Under the pieces are notes generated by a model. That model searched no databases and was not told the origin of the DNA. It saw only the letters and a list, made by a program, of their open reading frames with translations. Positions 1 through 4,369 of a stretch of DNA of 7,276 bases are shown here, piece after piece (the first letter of the stretch is position 1; every line of letters starts with the position of its first letter). The stretch lies in the NCBI GenBank assembly GCA_016234305.1, contig JACRFM010000066.1, forward strand, positions 1 to 7,276, read 5' to 3'. Both the position numbers and the translations under genes were made by a program. The DNA comes from Candidatus Kerfeldbacteria bacterium. GTDB lineage: Bacteria > Patescibacteriota > Patescibacteriia > Veblenbacterales > UBA10138.

Positions 1-74
1 ATTAGCTGGAATTGTCTTTCAGTAATATCGGATGGATAGGATTTTCTTTTGGTTGTTGGTTTTTGCTGCGGCAT
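1..74 (-). CDS. IS5-family transposase, N-terminal part only (runs off the left edge)
   Basis: Read on the minus strand, an ATG at 74-72 opens a frame that stays open to the window edge, giving 24 complete codons. The peptide has a basic start followed by KRKSYPSDITERQFQL. The YPSDIT-x-x-QF pattern is the characteristic start of IS5-type transposases (the DUF4096-like N-terminal segment, usually written YPTDLTDEQW). The DDE catalytic core would lie outside the window. There is no clear Shine-Dalgarno. The gene is cut by the window, not visibly broken. The motif is short but distinctive, so the family call is fairly firm and whether the element is active is unknown. Confidence 0.75.
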   Translation of the reverse strand, partial: MPQQKPTTKRKSYPSDITERQFQL

Positions 75-139
75 AAGAGTACAAAGTTAATCTTTATACC
101 CTTATTTTACAGCAAAATTGAGAGTTTTGCAACCATCTC
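1..139 (-). mobile_element. Left part of an IS5-like insertion sequence, outer end near 139
   Basis: The stretch outside the transposase start (75-139) has no gene. Read on the minus strand it begins GAGATGGTTGCAAAACTCTC, which resembles an IS terminal sequence. Just inside is a hairpin GCAAAA (112-117)/TTTTGC (125-130). I place the element's outer end near 139 by appearance only. The other end and any target duplication are outside the window. Confidence 0.45.
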
Positions 140-199
140 ATACTTTATTTATAGCTCATAGTGAGCGAAAAGGCAAGCTATTTTGAGCGATAAATATAG

Positions 200-222
200 A
201 TGCAGAGGTGTCCCCTCTGCAT
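200..222. repeat. Short palindromic repeat, copy 1
   Basis: A perfect 9-bp stem, ATGCAGAGG (200-208)/CCTCTGCAT (214-222), encloses a 5-nt loop. The minus-strand reading GCAGAGGGGACACCTCTGC differs by one base from 2150-2168, so this is a dispersed element in opposite orientations at two sites. No T-run follows, so it is unlikely to be a terminator. Confidence 0.6.
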
Positions 223-233
223 GAGGATAAATG

Positions 234-242
234 TGGTATAAT
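234..242 (+). promoter_or_regulatory. Possible extended -10 promoter
   Basis: The sequence TGGTATAAT contains a consensus TATAAT (237-242) with an extended -10 TG. The -35 position falls at the edge of the palindrome and does not match. It could give a longer form of the downstream small RNA. Weak evidence by itself. Confidence 0.35.
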
Positions 243-263
243 ATAAGTCTGAGTTTGAATTGC

Positions 264-292
264 TTGACGCCGGTTAAATCAAATATTATAGT
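264..292 (+). promoter_or_regulatory. Sigma-70-type promoter for the small RNA
   Basis: TTGACG (264-269) and TATAGT (287-292) are separated by exactly 17 nt. Transcription would start near 299, just before a folded region that ends in a strong terminator. The spacing and both hexamers are good. Confidence 0.65.
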
Positions 293-298
293 TTAATT

Positions 299-549
299 AT
301 TATAAGTAGGGTATAGATTACAAGGCCGCCTCTTGTAGCAACTAAAACATGTCATATCTTGGAGGGATATATGTAAGGAGGGACATAGACCGTTGTCCAT
401 AGCCAGATTATCTTGGACTAGTACAGGATAATTATTGGGCTTGTGGCAACGGTATTTTAGTTGATAAAATAAAAATTCTATAAGGGGCGTCTTTGTAATT
501 TGTTTAGCCTAATCCCGCGCTAAGCTTTAAGGTTTAGCGCGGGATTTTT
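299..549 (+). ncRNA. Candidate structured small RNA of about 250 nt, class unknown
   Basis: No plausible gene lies here, but promoter and terminator define a discrete transcript. Helices seen are: ACAAG 320-324/CTTGT 332-336; a long-range helix CAACTAAAA 339-347/TTTTAGTTG 455-463; within it ATATC 354-358/GATAT 366-370 extended by ACAT/ATGT; GGACA 381-385/TGTCC 394-398; and AGCC 401-404 plus ATTATC 407-412 with GATAAT 427-432 plus GGCT 438-441. The loop of the third hairpin (ACCGT, 389-393) is complementary to ACGGT (449-453), suggesting a pseudoknot. Two GGAGGG motifs (361-366, 377-382) lie in or beside hairpins. It lacks the signatures I know for RNase P RNA, SRP RNA, tmRNA or T-boxes. The cfa-like gene has its own promoter, so this looks independent and not like a leader. 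6S RNA or an unnamed class remain possible. Confidence 0.6.
511..549 (+). terminator. Intrinsic terminator of the small RNA
   Basis: A 13-bp perfect stem, AATCCCGCGCTAA (511-523)/TTAGCGCGGGATT (534-546), with a 10-nt loop, is followed by more Ts (the T-run spans 545-549). It is strong and directional. Confidence 0.85.
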
Positions 550-554
550 GAATA

Positions 555-583
555 TTGACTAGCCAAAAACTAAGTTGTAAAGT
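555..583 (+). promoter_or_regulatory. Promoter of the cyclopropane synthase-like gene
   Basis: TTGACT (555-560), a 17-nt spacer and TAAAGT (578-583) lie just after the upstream terminator. The start would be near 590, giving a 5' leader of about 50 nt with the Shine-Dalgarno near its end. Confidence 0.5.
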
Positions 584-627
584 AGTGGCAAAAGCAGGCT
601 AATAACGAATTTTAAAAACATCAAGCC

Positions 628-634
628 AAGGAGG
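628..634 (+). promoter_or_regulatory. Strong Shine-Dalgarno of the cyclopropane synthase-like gene
   Basis: AAGGAGG lies 5 nt before the ATG at 640 and decides this start. It stands out because rplJ, rplL and the two genes on the right have no comparable site. Confidence 0.85.
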
Positions 635-639
635 CTACA

Positions 640-1863
640 ATGGCTAATAGATTGGGTATAAAACAGTCAAATTATCCCCGGTCGTTTGCGGTTCATTACT
701 GGGGTAAGGTAGTTGATACATTTAATTATGGTAAATTTACGGCTTTCTCGCTCTGTTTTAAAACTAGGCGAGCCTTAAAAAGAGTGCGGGCCGACCCCAG
801 TCTCGGATTTGCTGAGGGTTATATGGCAGGCGAGATTGAGGTAAAATTCGCCAATGGGTATGATTTGCGCGACGTAGTTAGAGCGTTTTACGCTTCTAAG
901 TTTACGGTCGCGGCTCTGGTTAGAATGTTACCGGGTTTATTAAAGCGTTTTCTTAAATATGTGTTTTGGTTTAATACCAAAAAACTGGCTGGCAAAAACG
1001 CGCAAGCGCATTATGATTTGCCGCCGCAGTTGTATAATAATATGCTGGATAGCAACCTGAACTACAGTTGCGCTATGCCGGAGGAGGTGACAGATTCATT
1101 GGAAGACGCTCAGATTGATAAGAACCGCGTAATCTGCGAAAAACTACGACTTAAGCCGGGTAATGCTATTATTGATATTGGCTGCGGTTGGGGAGGGCTC
1201 ATGGGTTTTATAGCCCGGAGTCAACCTCGGGTAAAAATTCACGGCATAACCTTGTCAATTGAGCAATATGACTCAATTTCACAAGACATTAGATATTGCG
1301 CCAAAAGCACCGACTCTGAATGTTCTGTTTATTTGGCTGATTATCGGGAATTGTTAAAAATGTTCAGACCCGGAAGCTTTAATAAAATTGCGAGCGTAGG
1401 TATGTTTGAGCATATTGGCCACAACCGTTGGCAAAAGTTTTGCGATATTTGCTATAAGTTATTACCCGAAGGTGGTAGTATGTTGCTCCATACTATTACC
1501 AAAGAAAAATGGGGACTGCCTGATTCGTTTACTGATGAATACATTTTTCCAGGTGGGCAAATACCATACAATAAATCAGTCCTCCGTTGTTTGCGCCGGG
1601 CCGGTTTTACCATTAATCACGTGGAATACTTTGGCAGCAGTTATGCTTGGACATTGAATAAATGGCGCGAAAAATTTTACGATAAATGGGAAGAGCGAAT
1701 TAAGCCATATATAAAATGTATGGCGCCTGACAAATTTGAAAAAATGTGGGATTGTTATTTGTCTGAAGCGCAAATCTCCTTTGAAACTGGAAATTTGAAT
1801 GTGATGCAGGTGCTGGTCAGTAGGGGTGTGCCGGTAGAGCGTCGCGAATTCAAACTTAGTTAA
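640..1863 (+). CDS. cfa: Cyclopropane-fatty-acyl-phospholipid synthase family methyltransferase
   Basis: The family transfers the methyl of S-adenosylmethionine to the double bond of an unsaturated acyl chain in membrane phospholipid. The 407 residues compare with about 380 in E. coli Cfa. Residues 10-85 match the family's N-terminal domain (LGFAEGYMAGEIEV). The methyltransferase fold follows: HYDLPPQLYNNMLD (124-137), YSCAM (142-146), SAM-binding motif DIGCGWGGL (179-187), GITLSIEQY (202-210), VGMFEHIG (253-260) and FPGGQIP (303-309). By alignment from memory, the E. coli bicarbonate-site and catalytic residues are all present: Cys144, Glu257, His284, Ile286 and Tyr335. It should act at the inner membrane face. 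It stands alone with its own promoter and terminator. Relatives methylate other lipid positions, so the exact product is uncertain. Such a gene is unexpected in a lineage thought to lack fatty acid synthesis. Confidence 0.92.
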   Translation: MANRLGIKQSNYPRSFAVHYWGKVVDTFNYGKFTAFSLCFKTRRALKRVRADPSLGFAEGYMAGEIEVKFANGYDLRDVVRAFYASKFTVAALVRMLPGLLKRFLKYVFWFNTKKLAGKNAQAHYDLPPQLYNNMLDSNLNYSCAMPEEVTDSLEDAQIDKNRVICEKLRLKPGNAIIDIGCGWGGLMGFIARSQPRVKIHGITLSIEQYDSISQDIRYCAKSTDSECSVYLADYRELLKMFRPGSFNKIASVGMFEHIGHNRWQKFCDICYKLLPEGGSMLLHTITKEKWGLPDSFTDEYIFPGGQIPYNKSVLRCLRRAGFTINHVEYFGSSYAWTLNKWREKFYDKWEERIKPYIKCMAPDKFEKMWDCYLSEAQISFETGNLNVMQVLVSRGVPVERREFKLS

Positions 1864-1894
1864 AATATTAGAGATTGTTTTAAAACTAGTTTAA

Positions 1895-2007
1895 TTGTCA
1901 TGCTGAGCACGTTCGTTACACTCAGTGTAAACTCCGTGAAGCATCTCTAAGGTGATCACAAAACCAAGAGATTCTTCGGCCGATGGACATCGGCTTCAGA
2001 ATGACAA
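1895..2007. repeat. 113-bp cruciform repeat of the GTCATGCTGA...CAGAATGAC type
   Basis: Ends are inverted: TTGTCAT-g-CTGA at 1895-1906 against TCAG-a-ATGACAA ending at 2007. Inside are ACACT/AGTGT (1917-1927), a long arm GAAGCATCTCT against AGAGATTCTTC, and GCCGAT/ATCGGC (1979-1994). This matches a dispersed non-coding repeat seen between genes in many unrelated bacterial genomes (recognised from memory). It lies between the cfa-like stop codon and its terminator, so it is probably transcribed in the 3' UTR. Confidence 0.75.
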
Positions 2008-2035
2008 AACCTAATTTGGAACCATAATTTGATTT

Positions 2036-2063
2036 AATGCCGGATATAATCTCCGGCATTTTT
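2036..2063 (+). terminator. Intrinsic terminator after the cyclopropane synthase-like gene
   Basis: The stem AATGCCGGA (2036-2044)/TCCGGCATT (2052-2060), with a 7-nt loop, continues into TTT. It is about 170 nt after the stop codon, beyond the cruciform repeat. Confidence 0.8.
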
Positions 2064-2065
2064 AA

Positions 2066-2256
2066 TTCCTTTTAGGAAACCCTGGACGTAAACGTAAGCT
2101 TAGTCCGGGGAGGATGTCATTATTTTATGTGCTAGATACCAGCGTTTTTGCAGAAGGGACACCTCTGCACCGTATGGTGATTGATTATCGCCACACTTTC
2201 GCTTGTCCCGCCGAGCGGCGGGGCGATGACAAGTGGGTCATTGCGACCGGCGCCGG
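2066..2256. repeat. Mosaic of short hairpin repeats upstream of the L10 promoter
   Basis: No gene is supported here. Seen in order: TTCCT/AGGAA (2066-2078); CCTGGAC (2081-2087) with GTCCGGG (2103-2109); copy 2 of the 21-bp repeat (2149-2169); an imperfect arm CTTGTC (2202-2207)/GACAAG (2228-2233) enclosing CCCGCC/GGCGGG; and the 10-nt palindrome CCGGCGCCGG (2247-2256). The GGGTCATTGCGA piece resembles the ends of another common dispersed repeat. It looks like successive insertions of small palindromic elements. Confidence 0.5.
2149..2169. repeat. Short palindromic repeat, copy 2
   Basis: The core GCAGAAGGGACACCTCTGC matches the reverse complement of 200-222 at 20 of 21 positions. It folds as GCAG/CTGC and AGG/CCT around a GACA loop with one bulged A. 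Confidence 0.6.
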
Positions 2257-2261
2257 CTTTC

Positions 2262-2290
2262 TTGACAGGTTTTTTATTATCGTTTATTAT
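2262..2290 (+). promoter_or_regulatory. Near-consensus promoter of the rplJ-rplL operon
   Basis: TTGACA (2262-2267), a 17-nt spacer and TATTAT (2285-2290). Start expected near 2297, leaving an untranslated leader of about 290 nt that holds two folded domains. This is the best promoter in the window, as expected for ribosomal protein genes. Confidence 0.75.
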
Positions 2291-2303
2291 ATAAACACAA
2301 TTT

Positions 2304-2397
2304 AATCCTCCTACGCTTAAATCATAGTTAAGTCGTATGGTAAATACGATTAAGGACTCTTTCGAAAATTGTTAATAAGGGCAAGCTTCGGAGGATT
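2304..2397 (+). promoter_or_regulatory. Folded domain at the 5' end of the rplJ leader, class unknown
   Basis: A perfect 8-bp helix AATCCTCC (2304-2311)/GGAGGATT (2390-2397) closes a domain. It contains a hairpin TTAA-g-TCGTAT (2328-2338)/ATACGATTAA (2344-2353) with a GGTAA loop and a single bulged G. It begins almost at the predicted transcription start. It is not part of the usual L10 leader, and I do not recognise a riboswitch in it. Confidence 0.45.
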
Positions 2398-2437
2398 TCA
2401 CCCGAAATATCTAGGGTTTAGGTTAAGGAGTTTAATA

Positions 2438-2553
2438 GCCACAGACAGCAGGTATCCGGTGCCAATCGGATTTAAGCGCCTCCCTGGGGAGCCTGCCGAG
2501 GTAAGTTAGCTAATAGCGAATGGCTTATAGCTAATAGTAAAATAGTCTGTGGC
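2438..2553 (+). promoter_or_regulatory. Ribosomal protein L10 leader (autoregulatory RNA)
   Basis: In the L10 leader family, L10 (with L7/L12) binds this RNA upstream of rplJ and represses its own synthesis. The closing helix is GCCACAGAC (2438-2446)/GTCTGTGGC (2545-2553). The conserved AGCAGG (2447-2452) pairs with CCTGC (2492-2496) and runs into the hallmark CCTGCCGAGG. Inside are ATCCG/CGGAT (2454-2471) and CTCC/GGAG (2480-2491). Position directly before rplJ supports the call. No terminator is visible after it, so control is more likely at translation. Confidence 0.88.
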
Positions 2554-2585
2554 TGTTGTCCGCAGATTTTTAATTTATTTTAAAT

Positions 2586-3116
2586 ATGTCAAAATCCAGA
2601 GTTAGTAAGGAAAATTCAGTTAGTTTAGTGACTGATTTGGTCAAATCAGCCAAAGGTGCGGTGCTGGTTGATTTTACCGGCCTCAAGGTTAAGGAAATGC
2701 AGGAACTGCGGCGTAATTTACGCGCCAGCGGTATTGAGTATGAAGTTGTAAAAAAGAGTTTATTAAAACGGTCGTTGGTTCCGGCAGGAGTGGTCAATTT
2801 GGATGAAGCCAGTGTGGCCCGAGCCAGTGTGAGCGTGGCGGTGAGCGCTCAAGATGAAATTGGGCCGGCTAAAGTATTAGTCAATTTTGCCAAGACCCAT
2901 GAAAAATTAAAAGTTTTGGGCGGCTGGCTCGGCAAGGAATATATTCCAGCGGCTAAGGTTGAAGCTTTGTCTAAGTTGCCGGCTAAGCCGGAAATGCTGG
3001 GTCAATTGGTGGGCGCGTTGGCCAGGCCGATGGTGGGACTGATAAATGTTATGCAGGGTAATTTGCGCGGTTTGATGCAGGTGCTTAAGGCGGCAGTGGA
3101 GAAGAAAGATGGTTAG
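2586..3116 (+). CDS. rplJ: Ribosomal protein L10 (uL10)
   Basis: L10 anchors the L7/L12 dimers to 23S rRNA to form the stalk of the large subunit, which recruits translation factors. The 176 residues match the family's usual length. The N-terminal rRNA-binding domain is clear: KSAKGAVLVDFTGLKVKEMQELRRNLR (20-46) and EYEVVKKSLLKRSL (51-64). GGWLGKEYIP (112-121) and the C-terminal helix ARPMVGLINVMQGNLRGL (146-163), which would bind L7/L12 dimers, follow. No Shine-Dalgarno precedes the ATG; the 5' side is A/T-rich, a common pattern for this lineage. It is preceded by its L10 leader and followed by rplL after 163 nt. Confidence 0.96.
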   Translation: MSKSRVSKENSVSLVTDLVKSAKGAVLVDFTGLKVKEMQELRRNLRASGIEYEVVKKSLLKRSLVPAGVVNLDEASVARASVSVAVSAQDEIGPAKVLVNFAKTHEKLKVLGGWLGKEYIPAAKVEALSKLPAKPEMLGQLVGALARPMVGLINVMQGNLRGLMQVLKAAVEKKDG

Positions 3117-3140
3117 AATTACGAATTAAGAATTAATAAA

Positions 3141-3233
3141 AGTAATGTCAAATATCAAAATCCAAATGTCAAATCAAATCCAAAATCCAAAATCTATTCA
3201 TTTGTAATTTGAGTTTTGAAATTTGGATTTGTC
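3141..3233. repeat. AT-rich inverted repeat between rplJ and rplL
   Basis: The left arm is made of CAAAATCCAAATGTCAAAT-type units and the right arm (GAGTTTTGAAATTTGGATTT) is their approximate reverse complement. It belongs with similar sequence at 6523-6587 and 7168-7200. The resulting 163-nt gap is long for an rplJ-rplL pair, and it may affect the ratio of the two proteins. I see no convincing separate rplL promoter. Confidence 0.55.
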
Positions 3234-3279
3234 TAATTGCTAAGATTATAAATTTAATTATTAACTAATTATAAAACAT

Positions 3280-3693
3280 ATGTCTGAAGAGAAAAAGGAA
3301 GTAGTGGTACCGGAGAAGTTTCAAAAACTCGTCGGCGAGATAGAAAAACTTTCGGTGCTGGATTTATCCGAACTAGTGCATGTGCTGGAAGAAAAGTTTG
3401 GCGTGTCGGCGGCCGCGCCGATGATGATGGCGGCTGGTCCGGCGGCGGTTGCCAACGGCGCGGCTGAAGCAGCGGAGGAAAAAAGCTCTTTCAACATAGA
3501 GCTCACTGAAGCCGGAGCCAACAAGATTGGCGTGATTAAGGCTTTGCGCGAGGTTACTAGCCTCGGCTTAAAAGAAGCCAAGGATTTGGTAGATGGCGCG
3601 CCCAAGATGGTAAAAGAAGGCGCGGCCAAAGAAGAGGCTGATTCCATAAAGAAAAAAATTGAGGAAGCTGGCGGTAAAGTTACCTTAAAGTAA
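3280..3693 (+). CDS. rplL: Ribosomal protein L7/L12 (bL12)
   Basis: L7/L12 forms the mobile stalk dimers that bind and stimulate the GTPase translation factors. It is 137 residues long, slightly longer than the typical 120-130. Residues 11-45 are the dimerising N-terminal domain (LSVLDLSELVHVLEEKFGV). Residues 44-67 form the Ala/Met/Gly-rich hinge. Residues 69-137 form the C-terminal factor-binding domain, with KIGVIKALREVTSLGLKEAK (82-101) and LVDGAPKMVKEG (103-114). There is no Shine-Dalgarno. The tail reads KKKIEEAGGKVTLK, and a second version of this tail lies downstream in another frame (3767-3811). rpoB, the usual next gene, is not here: a terminator follows. Confidence 0.96.
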   Translation: MSEEKKEVVVPEKFQKLVGEIEKLSVLDLSELVHVLEEKFGVSAAAPMMMAAGPAAVANGAAEAAEEKSSFNIELTEAGANKIGVIKALREVTSLGLKEAKDLVDGAPKMVKEGAAKEEADSIKKKIEEAGGKVTLK

Positions 3694-3722
3694 TCTAAGT
3701 CAGTAGAAAGATAATAAAGCGA

Positions 3723-3769
3723 GTCCTCCCAAGGAGGACGAAGTCCGCCGCAGTTTTAACGAAGGCGGA
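3723..3769. repeat. Double-hairpin palindromic repeat inserted after rplL
   Basis: Two hairpins in series: GTCCTCC (3723-3729)/GGAGGAC (3733-3739), then TCCGCC (3744-3749)/GGCGGA (3764-3769). The second ends at the start of the displaced rplL tail, so this element probably arrived together with the duplication. Confidence 0.6.
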
Positions 3770-3811
3770 AAAAAATTAGAAGAAGCTGGCGCTAAAGTTA
3801 GTTTAAAGTAA
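3767..3811 (+). pseudogene. Displaced duplicate of the rplL 3' end
   Basis: The codons read GKKLEEAGAKVSLK-stop, matching the real rplL tail KKKIEEAGGKVTLK at 10 of 14 residues, with I/L, G/A and T/S among the differences. The bases match even around the TTAAAGTAA stop. It is in frame 2 relative to rplL's frame 1 and follows the rplL stop, so it is not translated as part of L7/L12. The open frame extends upstream only to a stop at 3704-3706 and has no ATG. The fragment's EEAGAK tail looks closer to the usual family sequence than the live copy does, so which copy is ancestral is open. Confidence 0.75.
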
Positions 3812-3848
3812 TTGTTAGCAGTCTGACGGCTAAATTTAATCTACTACC

Positions 3849-3882
3849 AAACAACCTCCCGCCGTGGCGGGAGGTTGTTTTG
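3849..3882 (+). terminator. Intrinsic terminator of the rplJ-rplL operon
   Basis: A 15-bp perfect stem, AAACAACCTCCCGCC (3849-3863)/GGCGGGAGGTTGTTT (3866-3880), with a T-run at its 3' end. The core TCCCGCCGTGGCGGGA recurs at 7220-7235. Confidence 0.85.
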
Positions 3883-3895
3883 ATGTGAAATTATA

Positions 3896-3961
3896 ACTTC
3901 TTTAAAGAAGTAACATAAATAATCTAATTCTCTTATTCGCTACTTCTCTAGAGAAGTAGCG
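3896..3961. repeat. Double-palindrome direct repeat, left copy
   Basis: Two perfect 16-nt palindromes, ACTTCTTTAAAGAAGT (3896-3911) and ACTTCTCTAGAGAAGT (3942-3957), are 46 bp apart. The second extends to 24 nt (3938-3961). Between them lies AATAATCTAATTCTCTTA, also found in the right copy. The two palindromes differ only by a symmetrical T/C and A/G change, so the dyad itself seems to be preserved. Confidence 0.85.
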
Positions 3962-3964
3962 CAA

Positions 3965-4278
3965 GAGTCGCCGCTTAGGTCTCCGTGTCAGACAAGGCTA
4001 CCCGCGCTCAAGGCTGACGCTATGCCAATCGGCCACAAACACGCGTCAGCTTATCTTTCGCGCGGGTGCCGCCTTGTAACTGACACTACGACATAGCGGC
4101 AAGAATTAGCTAATCCTATTTGCCACCCTGCTGAAGGCGGCGTGTCAGAGCGCCTGCCCGACGGCCGGCGGGGAAGTCAGACGAGCGTTAAAGCCGTCCC
4201 GTGTGGTGGAAGTTTGTGCATAGGGCGGCTAGCTCGTCAGACGAGCACTGCCGCCGCCGTAAGCCGAGGTGGCGATTC
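3965..4278 (+). ncRNA. Candidate large structured RNA or non-coding cassette, class unknown
   Basis: This GC-rich stretch has no supportable gene. Its ends pair: GAGTCGCC (3965-3972) with GGCGATTC (4271-4278), with one G-U that would be A-C on the other strand, which favours plus-strand RNA. The left arm nests GTGTCAG 3985-3991/CTGACAC 4080-4086, ACAAGGC 3992-3998/GCCTTGT 4071-4077, ACCCGCG 4000-4006/CGCGGGT 4061-4067 and GCTGACGC 4013-4020/GCGTCAGC 4043-4050. The middle has GGCAA 4098-4102/TTGCC 4120-4124. The right arm has GGCGGC 4224-4229/GCCGCC 4250-4255 enclosing GCTCGT/ACGAGC (4232-4246). Alternative helices GCCGCT 3970-3975/AGCGGC 4095-4100 and GCCACC 4122-4127/GGTGGC 4268-4273 compete with the closing one. 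GTCAGA occurs four times. I find no RNase P, tmRNA or SRP hallmarks. I see no clear promoter, so transcription is unproven. Confidence 0.5.
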
Positions 4279-4281
4279 CTG

Positions 4282-4360
4282 GTTACTTCTTTAAAGAAGT
4301 AACAGAAAATAATCTAATTCTCTTACTCATTTTACTTATTACTTCTCTAGAGAAGTAGCC
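4282..4360. repeat. Double-palindrome direct repeat, right copy
   Basis: The same two palindromes occur in the same order: ACTTCTTTAAAGAAGT (4285-4300, dyad extended to 4282-4303) and ACTTCTCTAGAGAAGT (4341-4356), now 56 bp apart. AATAATCTAATTCTCTTA is shared with the left copy. The stop codon of the convergent membrane protein gene is only 13 bp away. No T-run accompanies the palindromes, so they are poor terminators. Confidence 0.85.
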
Positions 4361-4369
4361 AGATAATTA

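Noticed and set aside
299..549. A riboswitch or T-box controlling the cfa-like gene
   Set aside because: No T-box or known aptamer signature is visible, and a separate promoter (555-583) follows the terminator.
2114..2305. A 63-codon open frame with a GGGGAGG just before its ATG
   Set aside because: It runs through the hairpin-repeat mosaic and over the rplJ promoter, the purine run belongs to the hairpin at 2081-2109, and the peptide has no recognisable domain.
3321..3647. A 108-codon antisense frame over rplL
   Set aside because: It is the mirror of the Ala/Lys-rich codons of rplL, a very well-identified gene.
3767..3811. Programmed frameshift producing an alternative L7/L12 tail
   Set aside because: The rplL stop at 3691-3693 and a stop in the second frame at 3704-3706 both lie before the copy, and no slippery site is evident at the junction.
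3965..4278. RNase P RNA, because AGTCGCCGCTT resembles the 5' part of the E. coli RNA
   Set aside because: The conserved GAGGAAAGTCC core and the ACAGAA region are absent on both strands.
3965..4278. tmRNA, because GGCGATTCC near the right end recalls a T-loop
   Set aside because: There is no TTCGANTC loop, no acceptor stem with CCA and no plausible tag reading frame.
4341..4356. Terminator for the membrane protein gene
   Set aside because: The palindrome is close to the stop codon but has no T-run on the minus strand and a weak 16-nt stem.
3896..4360. CRISPR-like array, because of repeated palindromes
   Set aside because: There are only two repeat units, separated by about 320 bp, with two different palindromes in each. 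That is not CRISPR geometry and no cas gene is present.
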